Notes: generated from the sequence alone by a model not told the origin. Shown: positions 38,496-49,284, counted from the stretch's first letter. The stretch is DNA of 64,000 bases from Arsenophonus sp964026495 (GCF_964026495.1 NZ_OZ032148.1:682001-746000); one strand, 5' to 3'. Translations and numbers: made by a program.

Positions 38496-38643
38496 TACTT
38501 AAGAAATATGAAAAATAAAAATCATATTAAATCAAGATCATCAATAATACAAATTATTGTTTATTAAAAGTTTTGACATAATAAACGTTTTATCACCTTA
38601 AATATTTTTTATTATCAAATATTTAATGAATAAAAATATTAGT

Positions 38644-40887
38644 TTAATTATTAGTATATTTTTTATATTTTTTAAATTTTCTATTATAAGTTTCTTGAGG
38701 AGAAATTAATGTAAGTGTGATCTTACGTTCATCTACATTTACAGCTTCAACTTTGATTGCTACTTTATCACCAAGACGATATATAATTCCAGAAGATCGA
38801 CCAATAAGCCGTTGTCCTGTATTATCAAAATGATAATAATCATTTTTTAATGAAGAAATATGCACAAGCCCATCAATAAAAAAATCACTTAATCGAACAA
38901 AGAAACCAAAATTAGTGACATTTGTAATGATACCAGTAAATATATTTCCCACTTTATGTTGCATAAAATCGCATTTTAACCAATCAGAAACATCTCTAAT
39001 TGCTTCCTCAGCACGTCGTTCTGTCATTGAACAATGTTCACCTAATACTAACATTTCATGCATATCAAAATGCCAACCACCAGTTGTAATTTGATGGTAT
39101 TCATCATTCTGATATTTTTTAGATAAAATATATTTAATTGAACGATGCAAAAGCAAATCAGGGTATCGACGAATAGGTGAAGTAAAATGTGCATAAGCTT
39201 TCAATGCTAAGCCAAAATGTCCTCTATTTTCAGAATGATAAAAAGCCTGGTTCATAGAACGTAAGATCATTGTTTTTAATAATTCATGATCTGGGCGTTC
39301 AGCAATGATATTCATAATTTTAGCATAATCAACTGATTGAGGCTTAATACCACCAGGTAATATTAAACCAAATTCACTAAAAACAGTACGTAAATTCATT
39401 ACATTTTCTTTTTTAGGTATATCATGAATACGATATAAAGACGGTTCTTGATTTTTCTCAATAAAATTTGCTGCTGCTATATTTGCTAATATCATACATT
39501 CTTCAATCAATTTATGAGCATCATTACGTTCAAGAGATTGAATATCTTTGATTCTTGCATCTTTATTAAAAACGAATTTTGCTTCTTCTGATTCAAAAGA
39601 AATAGCACCTCTATTTATTCTTGCTATATCTAACGTTTTATATAATTGATAAAGTTCATCTAAATGTGGTACTATACTTTTATGTAATTTACGTAATTCT
39701 TTATCTCCCTGCAAAATTTTCCATACTGTTGTATAAGTTAATCTTGCATGAGAACACATTACTCCTTCATAGAATTTTGAAGTAATAATTTCTCCTGCAG
39801 TTGATAACTCTATTTCACATACCATACATAAACGATCAACTTTAGGAATCAAAGAACACAATTCGTTAGAAAGCATCTCAGGCAACATGGGGATTACACG
39901 TGAAGGAAAATAGACAGAATTCCCTCGATTTAAAGCCTCATCATCTAATGCCGTATTTGGTTGTACATAATAACTTACATCAGCGACCGCAACCCACAAA
40001 AACCATCCTCCTCCTTGTTTTGGCATACAATATACAGCATCATCAAAATCTCTAGCATCTTCACTATCAATAGTAACAAAAGGTAAATTAGATAAATTTA
40101 TACGTCCTTTTCTTTCTGAAAGAGGAATGTCTTTTGAAAACTTAGCTATTTGCTTTTCAACTTCTTTTGGCCAAATATAAGGAATATCATAGGTTCTCAA
40201 TGCAATATCTACTACCATATTCACATCCATGTTTTCACCTAATACTTCAATAATATTTCCTACTGCTTGCACATGATTAACAGGTCTTTTTATCATTTCG
40301 ACTACAACTACATTACCTATTTTAACACTAGCAGCATTAATATGCTTTTTAAGATTTAAAATTTCAAAAGATAGCCGATTATCATCAGGTACCACATATC
40401 CAATGCTACCTTCTGAAAAATAACGTCCTACAATATTTTTGTTTCTAGGAACTAAAATTTTAATAATACGAACTTTTGTACGTCCTCTTCTATTTTTTTT
40501 TAGTGGATGAACAAGTACTACATCTCCATGTAAAGTTTTTTTCATTTCTTGTAAAGAAAGATAAAAATCATTTTTTTGACCATCTACCCGCAAAAAACCA
40601 AAACCATCACGATGAGCAATAACTGTACCTTTAATCAAATTAACATATTCAGGCAAAATATAGCACTGACGATCAAATATTAATTGTCCATCACGTTCCA
40701 TTGCACGTAACCGACGATTCAAAGCATTTAATTCTTTTGCTTGTGTTAATTGTAATATTTTAGCAATTTCATGGCGACTCACTGGAGTGATAAACTCTGA
40801 TAAAATTTCTAAGATATATTCACGACTTGCAATTGGTGAATGATATTTCTTTGCTTCTCGCTCTTTATAGGGATCTTTTGTCACCAT
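38644..40887 (-). CDS. rnr: ribonuclease R
   Basis: Processive 3'-5' exoribonuclease for structured RNA. In order: N-terminal helix-turn-helix (~20-80), two cold-shock domains (~80-230), the RNB catalytic domain with the acidic cluster TIDSEDARDFDDAVY (~275), and one S1 domain (~640-725). ATG 40887 has GTGGAGGATTTTG upstream (747 residues); a TTG one codon earlier is less well spaced. E. coli RNase R is 813 residues; the Lys-rich C-terminal tail is missing here, while all catalytic parts remain. In E. coli that tail helps unwind duplexes and bind ribosomes. Confidence 0.95.
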   Translation of the reverse strand: MVTKDPYKEREAKKYHSPIASREYILEILSEFITPVSRHEIAKILQLTQAKELNALNRRLRAMERDGQLIFDRQCYILPEYVNLIKGTVIAHRDGFGFLRVDGQKNDFYLSLQEMKKTLHGDVVLVHPLKKNRRGRTKVRIIKILVPRNKNIVGRYFSEGSIGYVVPDDNRLSFEILNLKKHINAASVKIGNVVVVEMIKRPVNHVQAVGNIIEVLGENMDVNMVVDIALRTYDIPYIWPKEVEKQIAKFSKDIPLSERKGRINLSNLPFVTIDSEDARDFDDAVYCMPKQGGGWFLWVAVADVSYYVQPNTALDDEALNRGNSVYFPSRVIPMLPEMLSNELCSLIPKVDRLCMVCEIELSTAGEIITSKFYEGVMCSHARLTYTTVWKILQGDKELRKLHKSIVPHLDELYQLYKTLDIARINRGAISFESEEAKFVFNKDARIKDIQSLERNDAHKLIEECMILANIAAANFIEKNQEPSLYRIHDIPKKENVMNLRTVFSEFGLILPGGIKPQSVDYAKIMNIIAERPDHELLKTMILRSMNQAFYHSENRGHFGLALKAYAHFTSPIRRYPDLLLHRSIKYILSKKYQNDEYHQITTGGWHFDMHEMLVLGEHCSMTERRAEEAIRDVSDWLKCDFMQHKVGNIFTGIITNVTNFGFFVRLSDFFIDGLVHISSLKNDYYHFDNTGQRLIGRSSGIIYRLGDKVAIKVEAVNVDERKITLTLISPQETYNRKFKKYKKYTNN

Positions 40888-41324
40888 CAAAATCCTCCAC
40901 TAATTATTTTATAATTCATATAATATCTTAAATGAATATGATCTGTATTTTTCTTATGCATTATTATGATAATTTAGAGAAATACTCATTATTTTTTCCA
41001 TGATAATTTATATATATTTTTTTTTACAATAGATAATTATGTTTAAAAAAATTGAGTCAATTAAAAAATAACATAAAAAATATATTAATATTGTTAATTA
41101 TAAGTGCTAAATAATTCTATTTAATTTAAATTTTCTTATTCATATTTAGTAATCAGTAAATCTCTGAATTTTCTACGAATAAAATACAAATAACAAAAAT
41201 AAAACTCTAGCATATTAGTAAAATTATAAAACATAAATATTTTAATCATAAAATAACATAAATGACGCCTGAATATTCAGGCGTCATTTATTGAAATTCT
41301 TAAAAAATATCTTTAAACAAAAAA
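40888..41324. other. spacer between rnr and purA
   Basis: E. coli nsrR lies here and is absent. The only structured element is the purA terminator at 41259-41290. Confidence 0.5.
41259..41290 (-). terminator. strong terminator of the hfq-hflK-hflC-purA side
   Basis: Perfect 32-base palindrome with a G+C-rich stem: AAATGACGCCTGAA pairs exactly with TTCAGGCGTCATTT. It lies 35 bases past the purA stop codon. It is the most stable hairpin seen in the intergenic DNA of this window; on the minus strand the stem is followed by TTATGTTATTTTA. Confidence 0.8.
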
Positions 41325-42623
41325 TTATTGATCAAATGGGTTAAACAACATAATTGTTTCATCACGCTCTGGACCTGTAGAAATAATATTTATTGGTATT
41401 TCCGTCAATTCTTCAATGCGTTTAATATAATTAATTGCTGCTTTAGGAAGTTGATTATATTCTTTTATTCCACATGTATTTTCTCCCCAACCTGGCAAAG
41501 TTTCATATATTGGTTCTAAATATTGCCAATCTTCTATTACTAAAGGTGTTATCTTTAATTTAGTCCCATCTAATTTACGATAAGCTACACAAATTTTGAT
41601 TTTTTCTAAATCATCTAATACATCTAATTTAGTTAAACAAAAACCAGAAAGAGAATTAATCCTAACAGCACGATTAATAGCAACAATATCTAACCAACCA
41701 GTGCGACGACACCGACCGGTAGTTGTACCAAATTCTCGTCCTTTATTTCTTAAATATTCTCCGATATCGTCTGATAATTCAGTAGGAAAAAAACCAGAAC
41801 CTACACGTGTAGAATAAGATTTTAATATACCTAAAATATAATCAATATGACGAGGACCTATACCAGTTCCAGTAGATACTCCTCCTGCTATTGTATTTGA
41901 TGAAGTAACATAAGGATAAGTACCATGATCAATATCTAATAACGTTCCTTGTGCACCTTCAAATATTATTGATGCACCTTTTTTATAAGAATTATATAAC
42001 AAATCAGCTACATCAACTGTCATAGATATCAAAATATCAGTAATTCCCATAATATCATCCAATGTTTTTTGATAATCTATTGCAGGTGCATTATAATAGT
42101 GTACTAATTGAAAATTATGGTAATCAGTAATTTCTTTTAGTTTAATAGCAAAATTTTTTTCATTAAATAAATCACTAACACGCAATCCACGACGTGCAAT
42201 TTTATCTTCATAAGAAGGACCAATACCACGTCCCGTTGTTCCTATAGCTTTTTCACCTCTAGCTTTTTCACGTAAATTATCTAAAACAATATGATGTGGT
42301 AAAATTAATGGACAATAAGCTGAAATTTTTAAACGTTGATTTACTTCTATTCCACATTTTTCTAATTCTTGTATTTCATTCATCAACGCATTAGGTGCTA
42401 ATACTACACCATTACCAATAATATTAATGACATGTTTATGTAAAATACCTGATGGAATTAAATGAAGAACAGTTTTTTTTCTATTAACTACAAGTGTATG
42501 TCCTGCGTTATGTCCACCTTGATAACGAACAACATATTGAACGAACTTAGTCAATAAATCAACTATTTTCCCTTTACCTTCATCACCCCATTGTATACCT
42601 AACACTACAACATTTTTACCCAT
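41325..42623 (-). CDS. purA: adenylosuccinate synthetase
   Basis: GTP-dependent first step from IMP to AMP. 432 residues, the E. coli length. The phosphate loop is GDEGKGK, with the catalytic Asp in WGDEGKG and His41-type motif GHNAGHT; TTGRCRRTGWLD and the guanine-recognition TKLDVLD follow. E. coli yjeT, which lies between hflC and purA, is absent. An internal source of IMP or its uptake is needed; no other purine gene lies in this window. Confidence 0.97.
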   Translation of the reverse strand: MGKNVVVLGIQWGDEGKGKIVDLLTKFVQYVVRYQGGHNAGHTLVVNRKKTVLHLIPSGILHKHVINIIGNGVVLAPNALMNEIQELEKCGIEVNQRLKISAYCPLILPHHIVLDNLREKARGEKAIGTTGRGIGPSYEDKIARRGLRVSDLFNEKNFAIKLKEITDYHNFQLVHYYNAPAIDYQKTLDDIMGITDILISMTVDVADLLYNSYKKGASIIFEGAQGTLLDIDHGTYPYVTSSNTIAGGVSTGTGIGPRHIDYILGILKSYSTRVGSGFFPTELSDDIGEYLRNKGREFGTTTGRCRRTGWLDIVAINRAVRINSLSGFCLTKLDVLDDLEKIKICVAYRKLDGTKLKITPLVIEDWQYLEPIYETLPGWGENTCGIKEYNQLPKAAINYIKRIEELTEIPINIISTGPERDETIMLFNPFDQ

Positions 42624-42762
42624 CTTAATATAGACTCATTTGTTAAAAAAATTCAAATTTTAATTTTTAACTAAAAGTGATTATTCAATAATATATTTAC
42701 ATACAAAAAACATATCTAAATCTAGTATAAGATTATTCAAAATTTATTTTATAATTGTTGAT

Positions 42763-43797
42763 CTAATACCTATCACTTTTTTCTGTTACTAAATATTTTT
42801 TTTTATAACTAGGTGCTTGCATATAACGAAAGAAATCAATATTAGGACTTAAAACCATGATATCATCATTATTTTTACTAAAACTTTTTTCGTATGCCCT
42901 CAAACTACGTATAAAAGCATAAAAGTCTGGATCTTGATTAAATACATCAGCAAATATTTTTATTACCAGCGCATCTCCTTCGCCACGTAATCGAAGTGCA
43001 GTACGTTCTGCTTCGGCTAATGTTTCAGTAACTGTCTTATCTGCTGCAGCACGGATCTTAACCGCTTCTTCTTGACCTTGTGAGCGATGTTGACGAGCTA
43101 CAGCTTCTCGTTCAGCACGCATACGTTGATAAATAGCTTCTGAAACTTCACTAGGTAATTCAATACGTTTAATCCGTACATCTACAACTTCAATTCCCAA
43201 AGCGGCCATACTATTTGTATTTACAAGATCTGTATTTCCTTTTTCTATTTCTTTTACAGAAGAAACTTGGTTCATTAAAACAGATTCTGGGTTTTTCTTA
43301 CTACTTTCAATATCTAATGCAGTACCTTTATTTAAAGTATCGCGTACATCTACTGTCAAACGACCACGAGAATCTGTAATAATATCTTTTACATTTAAAC
43401 GCCCAAATTCTGAACGCAAACGATCACTAAATTTACGTTTTAACAAAATTTCAGCTTGATAAAAATCACCTCCACCTGTAGCAACATAATAAGCACTAAA
43501 ATCAGTAATACGCCATTTTAAATAAGAATCTACCATTAAATCTTTGTTTTCTCTAGTTAAATAACGATCTGCTTGAATATCTAATGTTTGAATGCGAGCA
43601 TCTAAAATTTTTACAGTTTCAATTAATGGGATTTTAAAATGTAATCCAGCATTATAAACAACAGGTTTATTCTCACTATTACGCACAACTTTATCAAATC
43701 GCAAAATAATACCTCTTTCTGTTTCTTGAACTATAAAAATTGACATATAAAGTCCAAATAATACAGAAAAAACAACAACAAAACATGATTTATTCAT
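42763..43797 (-). CDS. hflC: HflC, modulator of FtsH protease
   Basis: SPFH-family inner-membrane protein that forms a large periplasmic cage with HflK around FtsH. One N-terminal membrane anchor (~5-22) and the band-7/SPFH domain (~20-240), followed by the helical region (EAVARQHRSQGQEEAVKIRA). 344 residues against 334. The GGGAGAT ribosome binding site overlaps the end of hflK five bases upstream, so the two are translationally coupled. Confidence 0.95.
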   Translation of the reverse strand: MNKSCFVVVFSVLFGLYMSIFIVQETERGIILRFDKVVRNSENKPVVYNAGLHFKIPLIETVKILDARIQTLDIQADRYLTRENKDLMVDSYLKWRITDFSAYYVATGGGDFYQAEILLKRKFSDRLRSEFGRLNVKDIITDSRGRLTVDVRDTLNKGTALDIESSKKNPESVLMNQVSSVKEIEKGNTDLVNTNSMAALGIEVVDVRIKRIELPSEVSEAIYQRMRAEREAVARQHRSQGQEEAVKIRAAADKTVTETLAEAERTALRLRGEGDALVIKIFADVFNQDPDFYAFIRSLRAYEKSFSKNNDDIMVLSPNIDFFRYMQAPSYKKKYLVTEKSDRY

Positions 43798-43802
43798 AAT
43801 TG

Positions 43803-45008
43803 TTATCTCCCGACACGATTTGAACTACTATCTGTAATATTATCTCGCGAACCATAATTATACACATAAGGTGTTGAAACTTCAGCAGAACTATCTTGTT
43901 CTGGGACAATAGGTGGAGATTTTATCTTTTTTATGCTTGTCCTTGTATTTTTCATATCATTTCTTAAATTTTTTTCTAATTGCAGCATTAATATATTATT
44001 ACCTTTTTCATGCATAATAATTTTACGTGTATTACTTAAAATACGTTCCATCATTTCAATATATAAACGTTCTCTAGTAATTTTAGGTGCAGAACGATAT
44101 TCAGGTAAAATTTTTTCAAAACCAGCTACTTCACCTTCAGCTTTAAAAACAATACTTGATTTATAAGCCCTACCTTCTTCAATCAATTTTTGTGCATTAC
44201 CTTTAGCTAACGGCAAAACTTCATTACGATAAGCATGTGCTTCACGAATTGTTTTTTGTTCTTCTTCACGTGCTGCAATAACATCATCAAATGCAGCTTT
44301 AACAGCTTCTGGTGGACGAGCTACTTGAAAATTAACATCTAATATCAAGATACCCATCTTATAAGGTTTTATAGTATTTTCTAATTCTTTTTGTGTTTCA
44401 TCACGAATTAATGCACGTTTTGTAGTTAATACTTGTTCCATTTCTGATTGACCAATAATCCCTCTTACGGCACTATCTGTTGCCTGCCTTAAACTATTAT
44501 CAGGATTAGTGACATTAAATAAATATTGAGCAGGATTTATAACTCTATACTGAACATTCATTTCTACTTGAATAACATTTTCATCCGAAGTTAACATCAT
44601 ACCATTAGTAGCCTGTTCACGAATAGTTTCGATATTAACTGGAATGACTTTTTCTATAAAAGTAAATTTCCAATTTAAACCAGGCTGGACTATGTGACTA
44701 TATTTACCAAAACGACATACTACTCCACGATCACTTTCTTTTATTGTATAAAAACCACTTCCAATCCAAACAATAAGCATTATTGTAATAATAGATCCAA
44801 TAAAAATAAGATTAATACTCATATTATTTTTATTACTTGTATTATTATTATTACCTAATCCACCAATTTTATGAATACACTTGTAGAATAGATTATTAAA
44901 ATCAGCTTTTTCTTTTTTAGAATGTTTTTTATTACCATTAGAGTTGCTTTTACTGCTCCCCCATGGATCACTATCCTGTCTATTATTACCAGGCTGATTC
45001 CACGGCAT
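43803..45008 (-). CDS. hflK: HflK, modulator of FtsH protease
   Basis: Partner of HflC. MPWNQPGNNRQDSDPWGSS is the family's cytosolic start, followed by a membrane segment (~66-85), the SPFH domain (~85-330) and a Ser/Asn-rich C-terminal tail. 401 residues against 419. AAGGAGTTTAAAA precedes the ATG. In E. coli hflX lies between hfq and hflK; here that place is empty. Confidence 0.95.
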   Translation of the reverse strand: MPWNQPGNNRQDSDPWGSSKSNSNGNKKHSKKEKADFNNLFYKCIHKIGGLGNNNNTSNKNNMSINLIFIGSIITIMLIVWIGSGFYTIKESDRGVVCRFGKYSHIVQPGLNWKFTFIEKVIPVNIETIREQATNGMMLTSDENVIQVEMNVQYRVINPAQYLFNVTNPDNSLRQATDSAVRGIIGQSEMEQVLTTKRALIRDETQKELENTIKPYKMGILILDVNFQVARPPEAVKAAFDDVIAAREEEQKTIREAHAYRNEVLPLAKGNAQKLIEEGRAYKSSIVFKAEGEVAGFEKILPEYRSAPKITRERLYIEMMERILSNTRKIIMHEKGNNILMLQLEKNLRNDMKNTRTSIKKIKSPPIVPEQDSSAEVSTPYVYNYGSRDNITDSSSNRVGR

Positions 45009-45943
45009 TTTTAAACTCCTTATTTATTATTTATTGTTATTTTATAAAGTTTTTTAGTATTTATCATATTTCATGATATATTTTTACCAACATTATTATT
45101 AAATCCCTAACATACTTTTATAAAGTTATTATCATTGATAAAATATTAGTATATTAGTAAATTAAAAAATGATATTACAAAAATAGTATTTATATTAACA
45201 GAATCTTATTGTCTATATAATCAAGTAAATTTTTTTAAAATAATAATACTTTAATAACATAAAAAAATATGAATAATAATATTTATATATTAAAAATTTA
45301 TAAAATTAGGAACATTTTCATAAATTATACAAACAAAAAATATTTTTACACTTTTTATGAACTTATTACTTATTAATAAAACAAATTATTTAAGAATAAT
45401 TATTTATATTTAAATATTAATTTTAATTATTAAAAATCATAAAATAAATCGTCTATTCTGAATTACTTTTATTTTTTTGCTAAAAAATACATTACAAAAA
45501 AAATATAAAAAAATTTTATTAACAAAACATAAGCTAATAATTATTGCTTAAATTAAAATAATAAAACTAGAAAAATATAAAATATTTTTTAGTAATTGAA
45601 GTTTATTTTTATTTCCTATAAAAAATATATGATTTTTTTTAAATTAATTACTGATGATTAATATCATCAATTTTTTTCAAAAAAAACATTATAGTTTTTG
45701 ATAAATAAATTACCATCAATATTTTACAATTTAAAGTTGTGTAATACTTTTTAAAATTTTTTTCAACATTTTAAATATATTTTTCAATCTAAAATTAAAA
45801 ACATTTATATATAGAAGAAACAATAATATTTTTTATGAAATTAAATTTTATGCTTAAATCTTATGTATAAATTATTTATTATTTATAATATAAAATAGAC
45901 AGAAAATCTTTTAAATATCTTTCTCTGTTTATTATATTTAAAT
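45009..45943. other. spacer at the former hflX position
   Basis: E. coli hflX (426 residues) lies between hfq and hflK. About 930 A+T-rich bases remain; no GTPase motif can be read. The hfq terminator is at its left-hand end in transcription (45899-45929). Confidence 0.5.
45899..45929 (-). terminator. probable hfq terminator hairpin
   Basis: On the minus strand ACAGAGAAA can pair with TTTTCTGT across an A+T-rich loop, 15 bases past the hfq stop, with TCTATTTTATA following. The stem is imperfect. Confidence 0.45.
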
Positions 45944-46240
45944 TTATTTTATTAAATCTTTATCTTCTGGAACAACTGTTATATTTCCGATATTATAAGA
46001 TAACCCTGCACTTCCACCTGTATGATTTTGATGAAAAACAGAACGAGAGGGTACTACAGTAGAAATTGCATGTTTATATATCATTTGACTAACTGTATTT
46101 TTTAACAAAATAACAAATTGATCAAATGATTCAATATAACCTTGTAATTTAATGCCATTTATCAAATATACAGAAACCGAAACCTTTTCACGACGTAACG
46201 CGTTCAGGAACGGATCTTGCAAAGATTGCCCCTTACTCAT
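45944..46240 (-). CDS. hfq: RNA chaperone Hfq
   Basis: Hexameric Sm-like protein that pairs small RNAs with mRNAs. 98 residues against 102. The Sm1 and Sm2 motifs are complete (GQSLQDPFLNALRREK; FDQFVILLKN; YKHAISTVVPSR), including Gln8, Asp9 and the YKH proximal-face motif. The C-terminal tail is retained but differs in sequence. AAGGAAAAT lies upstream. It follows miaA as in E. coli. Keeping Hfq suggests that some small-RNA regulation survives, but I see no small RNA gene here. Confidence 0.97.
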   Translation of the reverse strand: MSKGQSLQDPFLNALRREKVSVSVYLINGIKLQGYIESFDQFVILLKNTVSQMIYKHAISTVVPSRSVFHQNHTGGSAGLSYNIGNITVVPEDKDLIK

Positions 46241-46346
46241 TTTCTTTATTTTCCTTATTTTTTATTTATAATTTATATTTTATTTATAATTTTAAAGTTT
46301 TTATTAATCAAAAAGATTAGTAAGAAAAACAACATTTCTTCATTTC

Positions 46347-47255
46347 TTATAAAATAGAATATTTATTCATAACATATAATATTGTATTAAGAGCTTTAGG
46401 AACATTGTTGCTCTCAATTATATGCAAATTTTTCCATTTTTTTAACCATGTTATTTGATTTTTAGCTAACTGACGTGTTGCAGATATGCTACGATAAATC
46501 ATTTCATTATAATCTATTTCACCAGATAAATATAACCACATTTCATGATACCCAACAGAACGAAGAGCTGGCAAATCTTTATACAAATCATTTCGTTTAT
46601 ATAAAAATCTTACTTCATCTTCAAATCCTAAAGTTAACATTTTTAAAAAACGATCTTTAATGCGTTCATGAAGAATCGTACGATCTTCTGATACAAGTGC
46701 AAATTGTAACACATTATAAGGTAATTCTGTTGCTGTAATTTTCTTTAATTCTGTAAAACTTTTTCCGGAAATCAAAAAAACTTCCAAAGCACGAGATAAT
46801 CGTTGATAATCATTAGGATTAATTTTAATTGCTGATAAAGGATCAACTTTTTCTAAACGTTTATATATTGCTTTCCAGCCAAATAATTTAGCTTGAGCCG
46901 CAATTTCTCTTCGAATACATATATTTGTTGGTGGTAAAGGTGATAAACCATATAATAAAATTTTAAAATAAAACATAGCCCCACCAACACATAAAGGAAT
47001 ACGATCTAATGCAATAATTTTTTGTATTTCTAATAATGCATCACGTCTAAAATCTGAAACAGAATAAAACTGAGTAGGTTCTATAATATCAATTAATCGA
47101 TGTGGTGCTAATATCTGATCTTCTTTAGTTGGTTTAGCACTTCCAATATCCATACCTCTATAAATCAAAACAGAATCTACACTAATTATTTCAATTGGTA
47201 ATTTTTTACGTAATTCTATTACCAATTCTGTTTTTCCTGATGCTGTTGGCCCCAT
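46347..47255 (-). CDS. miaA: tRNA dimethylallyltransferase MiaA, with a start disrupted by a poly-A run
   Basis: Adds dimethylallyl to A37 of tRNAs reading UNN codons. The frame from ATG 47255 starts MGPTASGKT, i.e. right at the P-loop, leaving out about 15 residues of E. coli MiaA including the strand before the loop (AIFL). The missing part is encoded upstream in the same frame (EPTVIFI), but it lacks a start codon. An ATG at 47298, overlapping the mutL stop codon, would supply it if the 11-A run (47282-47292) had ten A. Otherwise motifs are intact: DSVLIYRGMDIGSAKP, FRRDALLEI, NDYQRLSRALEV, and ATRQLAKNQITWLKKW. miaB, which completes ms2i6A, is missing at its usual site. Slippage, a non-AUG start or the internal ATG are all possible. 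Confidence 0.93.
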   Translation of the reverse strand: MGPTASGKTELVIELRKKLPIEIISVDSVLIYRGMDIGSAKPTKEDQILAPHRLIDIIEPTQFYSVSDFRRDALLEIQKIIALDRIPLCVGGAMFYFKILLYGLSPLPPTNICIRREIAAQAKLFGWKAIYKRLEKVDPLSAIKINPNDYQRLSRALEVFLISGKSFTELKKITATELPYNVLQFALVSEDRTILHERIKDRFLKMLTLGFEDEVRFLYKRNDLYKDLPALRSVGYHEMWLYLSGEIDYNEMIYRSISATRQLAKNQITWLKKWKNLHIIESNNVPKALNTILYVMNKYSIL

Positions 47256-47290
47256 TATAAAAATAACTGTGGGCTCTTTTATTTTTTTTT

Positions 47291-49213
47291 TTAATCATTT
47301 TTCAACATTTTAATTATTGATTTTAAATCAATTAAGTGTAACATTTTTTTTGGAGGTTTTCTAAGTAATTCCGGACAAATTAATTCTAAATCATTTAACA
47401 ATTGAATTCCTTCTGGGATAGTCCAAGTTTTTTGTAAATATAATAAGTTATCTACTAACCAAATAACTAATTCATATAATTCACATAAAATATTGTTAGA
47501 AAAATATTCTAATAAATTTAAAAATAATTTAGACAAATCTTGTGATTTTAATGGATCAGATACAGCAACAATAGTTGCTTGTGTATTTAAAATATTGATT
47601 TTGAAACCTAATTTACTAAATAATATTTTTTTTTTATTAAAAATTTTTAGATTATTTTCTGATAAATTTACATCTATTGGTACAAGTAAAGGCTGTGATT
47701 TCAATTTTGTATTAATAGGAATTAATTGAATTATTTGCAAATATCTATTAGCTTCTATCAATGATAATAAATATATACCTAAAGATGATTCAATTAATGC
47801 AAAATTATCAGCATAAACTGTTAATAATTTACCAAATGTATTATTTGTTTCTATGAAAGCTTTTTTTGCTAATATTCTTCTAGATGTGAAAAATTTTATT
47901 GTTGAAAAAAAAGTGATTTTTTCTTTTTTATTTTTAAAATCCTCAAAATAATTCTGATATGATATATTTTCTTTTTTCTTAAAATTTTTATTAAAACTAT
48001 CACTAAAATGCTTTCCTTTTTCATATATTAAAATATTTTGATTATTAATTTTTAATATTGCATTATCTTTTTTTTTGATAATTAAAGGTTTTTCTTTAGA
48101 TTTATATGACAATAAATAATTTTTATTAATAACTGAATTATTTTTTAATCCAAAAACAAAATTAGCATTTTTTTTTACTGCAATTTGTGCATTATCAAAT
48201 ATTTTTTTGGTTTGTTGTCGCTTTAATAGATTTCTAATTGCTTGATAAATAAAATCATGAACTAATCTCATTTGATAAAATCTTACTTCATATTTTGAAG
48301 GATGAACGTTAACATCAATCTGATAAGGATCAATATCTAAATAAAGCACATAAGATATTTGAGTTTCTTTTTTTAATACATCAATATAGGCTTGACGAAT
48401 TGCATGATTAATTAATCGATTACGAATAATACGTTTATTAACATAAAAATATTGTATTCCTGATAAATTACCAACAGGTGTATAACTAATCCAACCTTTG
48501 ATTACTAAATCAATGGATTGAGAAAACAATTTAAGAAGATTTTTTAAAAAAACATTACCAAAAATAGTAACCAAACGTTTTTCTTTTTCATTTTCAAGAT
48601 TTATTGCATGATATTGACGTATTAATTTACCATTATGAAAAACTTTAATAGCAATATTAAAATACACTAAAGATATTCTGCGAATAATTTCATCAATATG
48701 AAGAAATTCTGTTTTTTCTGTACGTAAAAACTTACGACGAGCTGGTGTATTATAAAAAATGTCGATAACTTCAACTGTAGTCCCTATTGGATGAGCAGCA
48801 GGTTTAATAAAAACTTTCATATCATATCCGCCCTCAGTATATACTTGCCAAGCTTCTGCTTGTCCTGCGATACGTGAAGTTAATATTAAACGCGAAACAG
48901 AACTAATACTTGATAAAGCTTCCCCTCTAAACCCTAAGCTTAAAATAGCTTCTAGATCTTCTAAAACAGATATTTTACTAGTAGCATGCCGTTCTAATGC
49001 TAATCTAATATCTTCTTTAGCAATACCATTACCATTATCACAAATACGAATAAGTTTTAAACCACCACGTTCAATCGAGATATCAATACAATTAGCACCT
49101 GCATCAATACTATTTTCAATTAACTCTTTTACAACTGATGATGGACGTTCAACAATTTCACCAGCAGCAATTTGACTAATTACCTTAGGAGAAAGAAAGT
49201 GTATTCTTGACAT
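47291..49213 (-). CDS. mutL: DNA mismatch repair protein MutL
   Basis: GHKL-ATPase that links MutS to MutH and UvrD. N-terminal ATPase motifs are present: ELIENSIDAGA with the general base Glu30, DNGNGI, and GFRGEALSS. The linker (~340-440) is Asn/Lys-rich and poorly conserved, and the dimerisation domain follows (~450-640). 640 residues against 615, with no endonuclease motif, as in enterobacteria. UvrD is encoded in this window; mutS and mutH are not. Confidence 0.95.
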   Translation of the reverse strand: MSRIHFLSPKVISQIAAGEIVERPSSVVKELIENSIDAGANCIDISIERGGLKLIRICDNGNGIAKEDIRLALERHATSKISVLEDLEAILSLGFRGEALSSISSVSRLILTSRIAGQAEAWQVYTEGGYDMKVFIKPAAHPIGTTVEVIDIFYNTPARRKFLRTEKTEFLHIDEIIRRISLVYFNIAIKVFHNGKLIRQYHAINLENEKEKRLVTIFGNVFLKNLLKLFSQSIDLVIKGWISYTPVGNLSGIQYFYVNKRIIRNRLINHAIRQAYIDVLKKETQISYVLYLDIDPYQIDVNVHPSKYEVRFYQMRLVHDFIYQAIRNLLKRQQTKKIFDNAQIAVKKNANFVFGLKNNSVINKNYLLSYKSKEKPLIIKKKDNAILKINNQNILIYEKGKHFSDSFNKNFKKKENISYQNYFEDFKNKKEKITFFSTIKFFTSRRILAKKAFIETNNTFGKLLTVYADNFALIESSLGIYLLSLIEANRYLQIIQLIPINTKLKSQPLLVPIDVNLSENNLKIFNKKKILFSKLGFKINILNTQATIVAVSDPLKSQDLSKLFLNLLEYFSNNILCELYELVIWLVDNLLYLQKTWTIPEGIQLLNDLELICPELLRKPPKKMLHLIDLKSIIKMLKND

Positions 49214-49284
49214 ATAATAAACACTAACCTAATTTTATTATTTAATACTTCATGTAAAATACTACTCAAAAATTATTTCATCTT

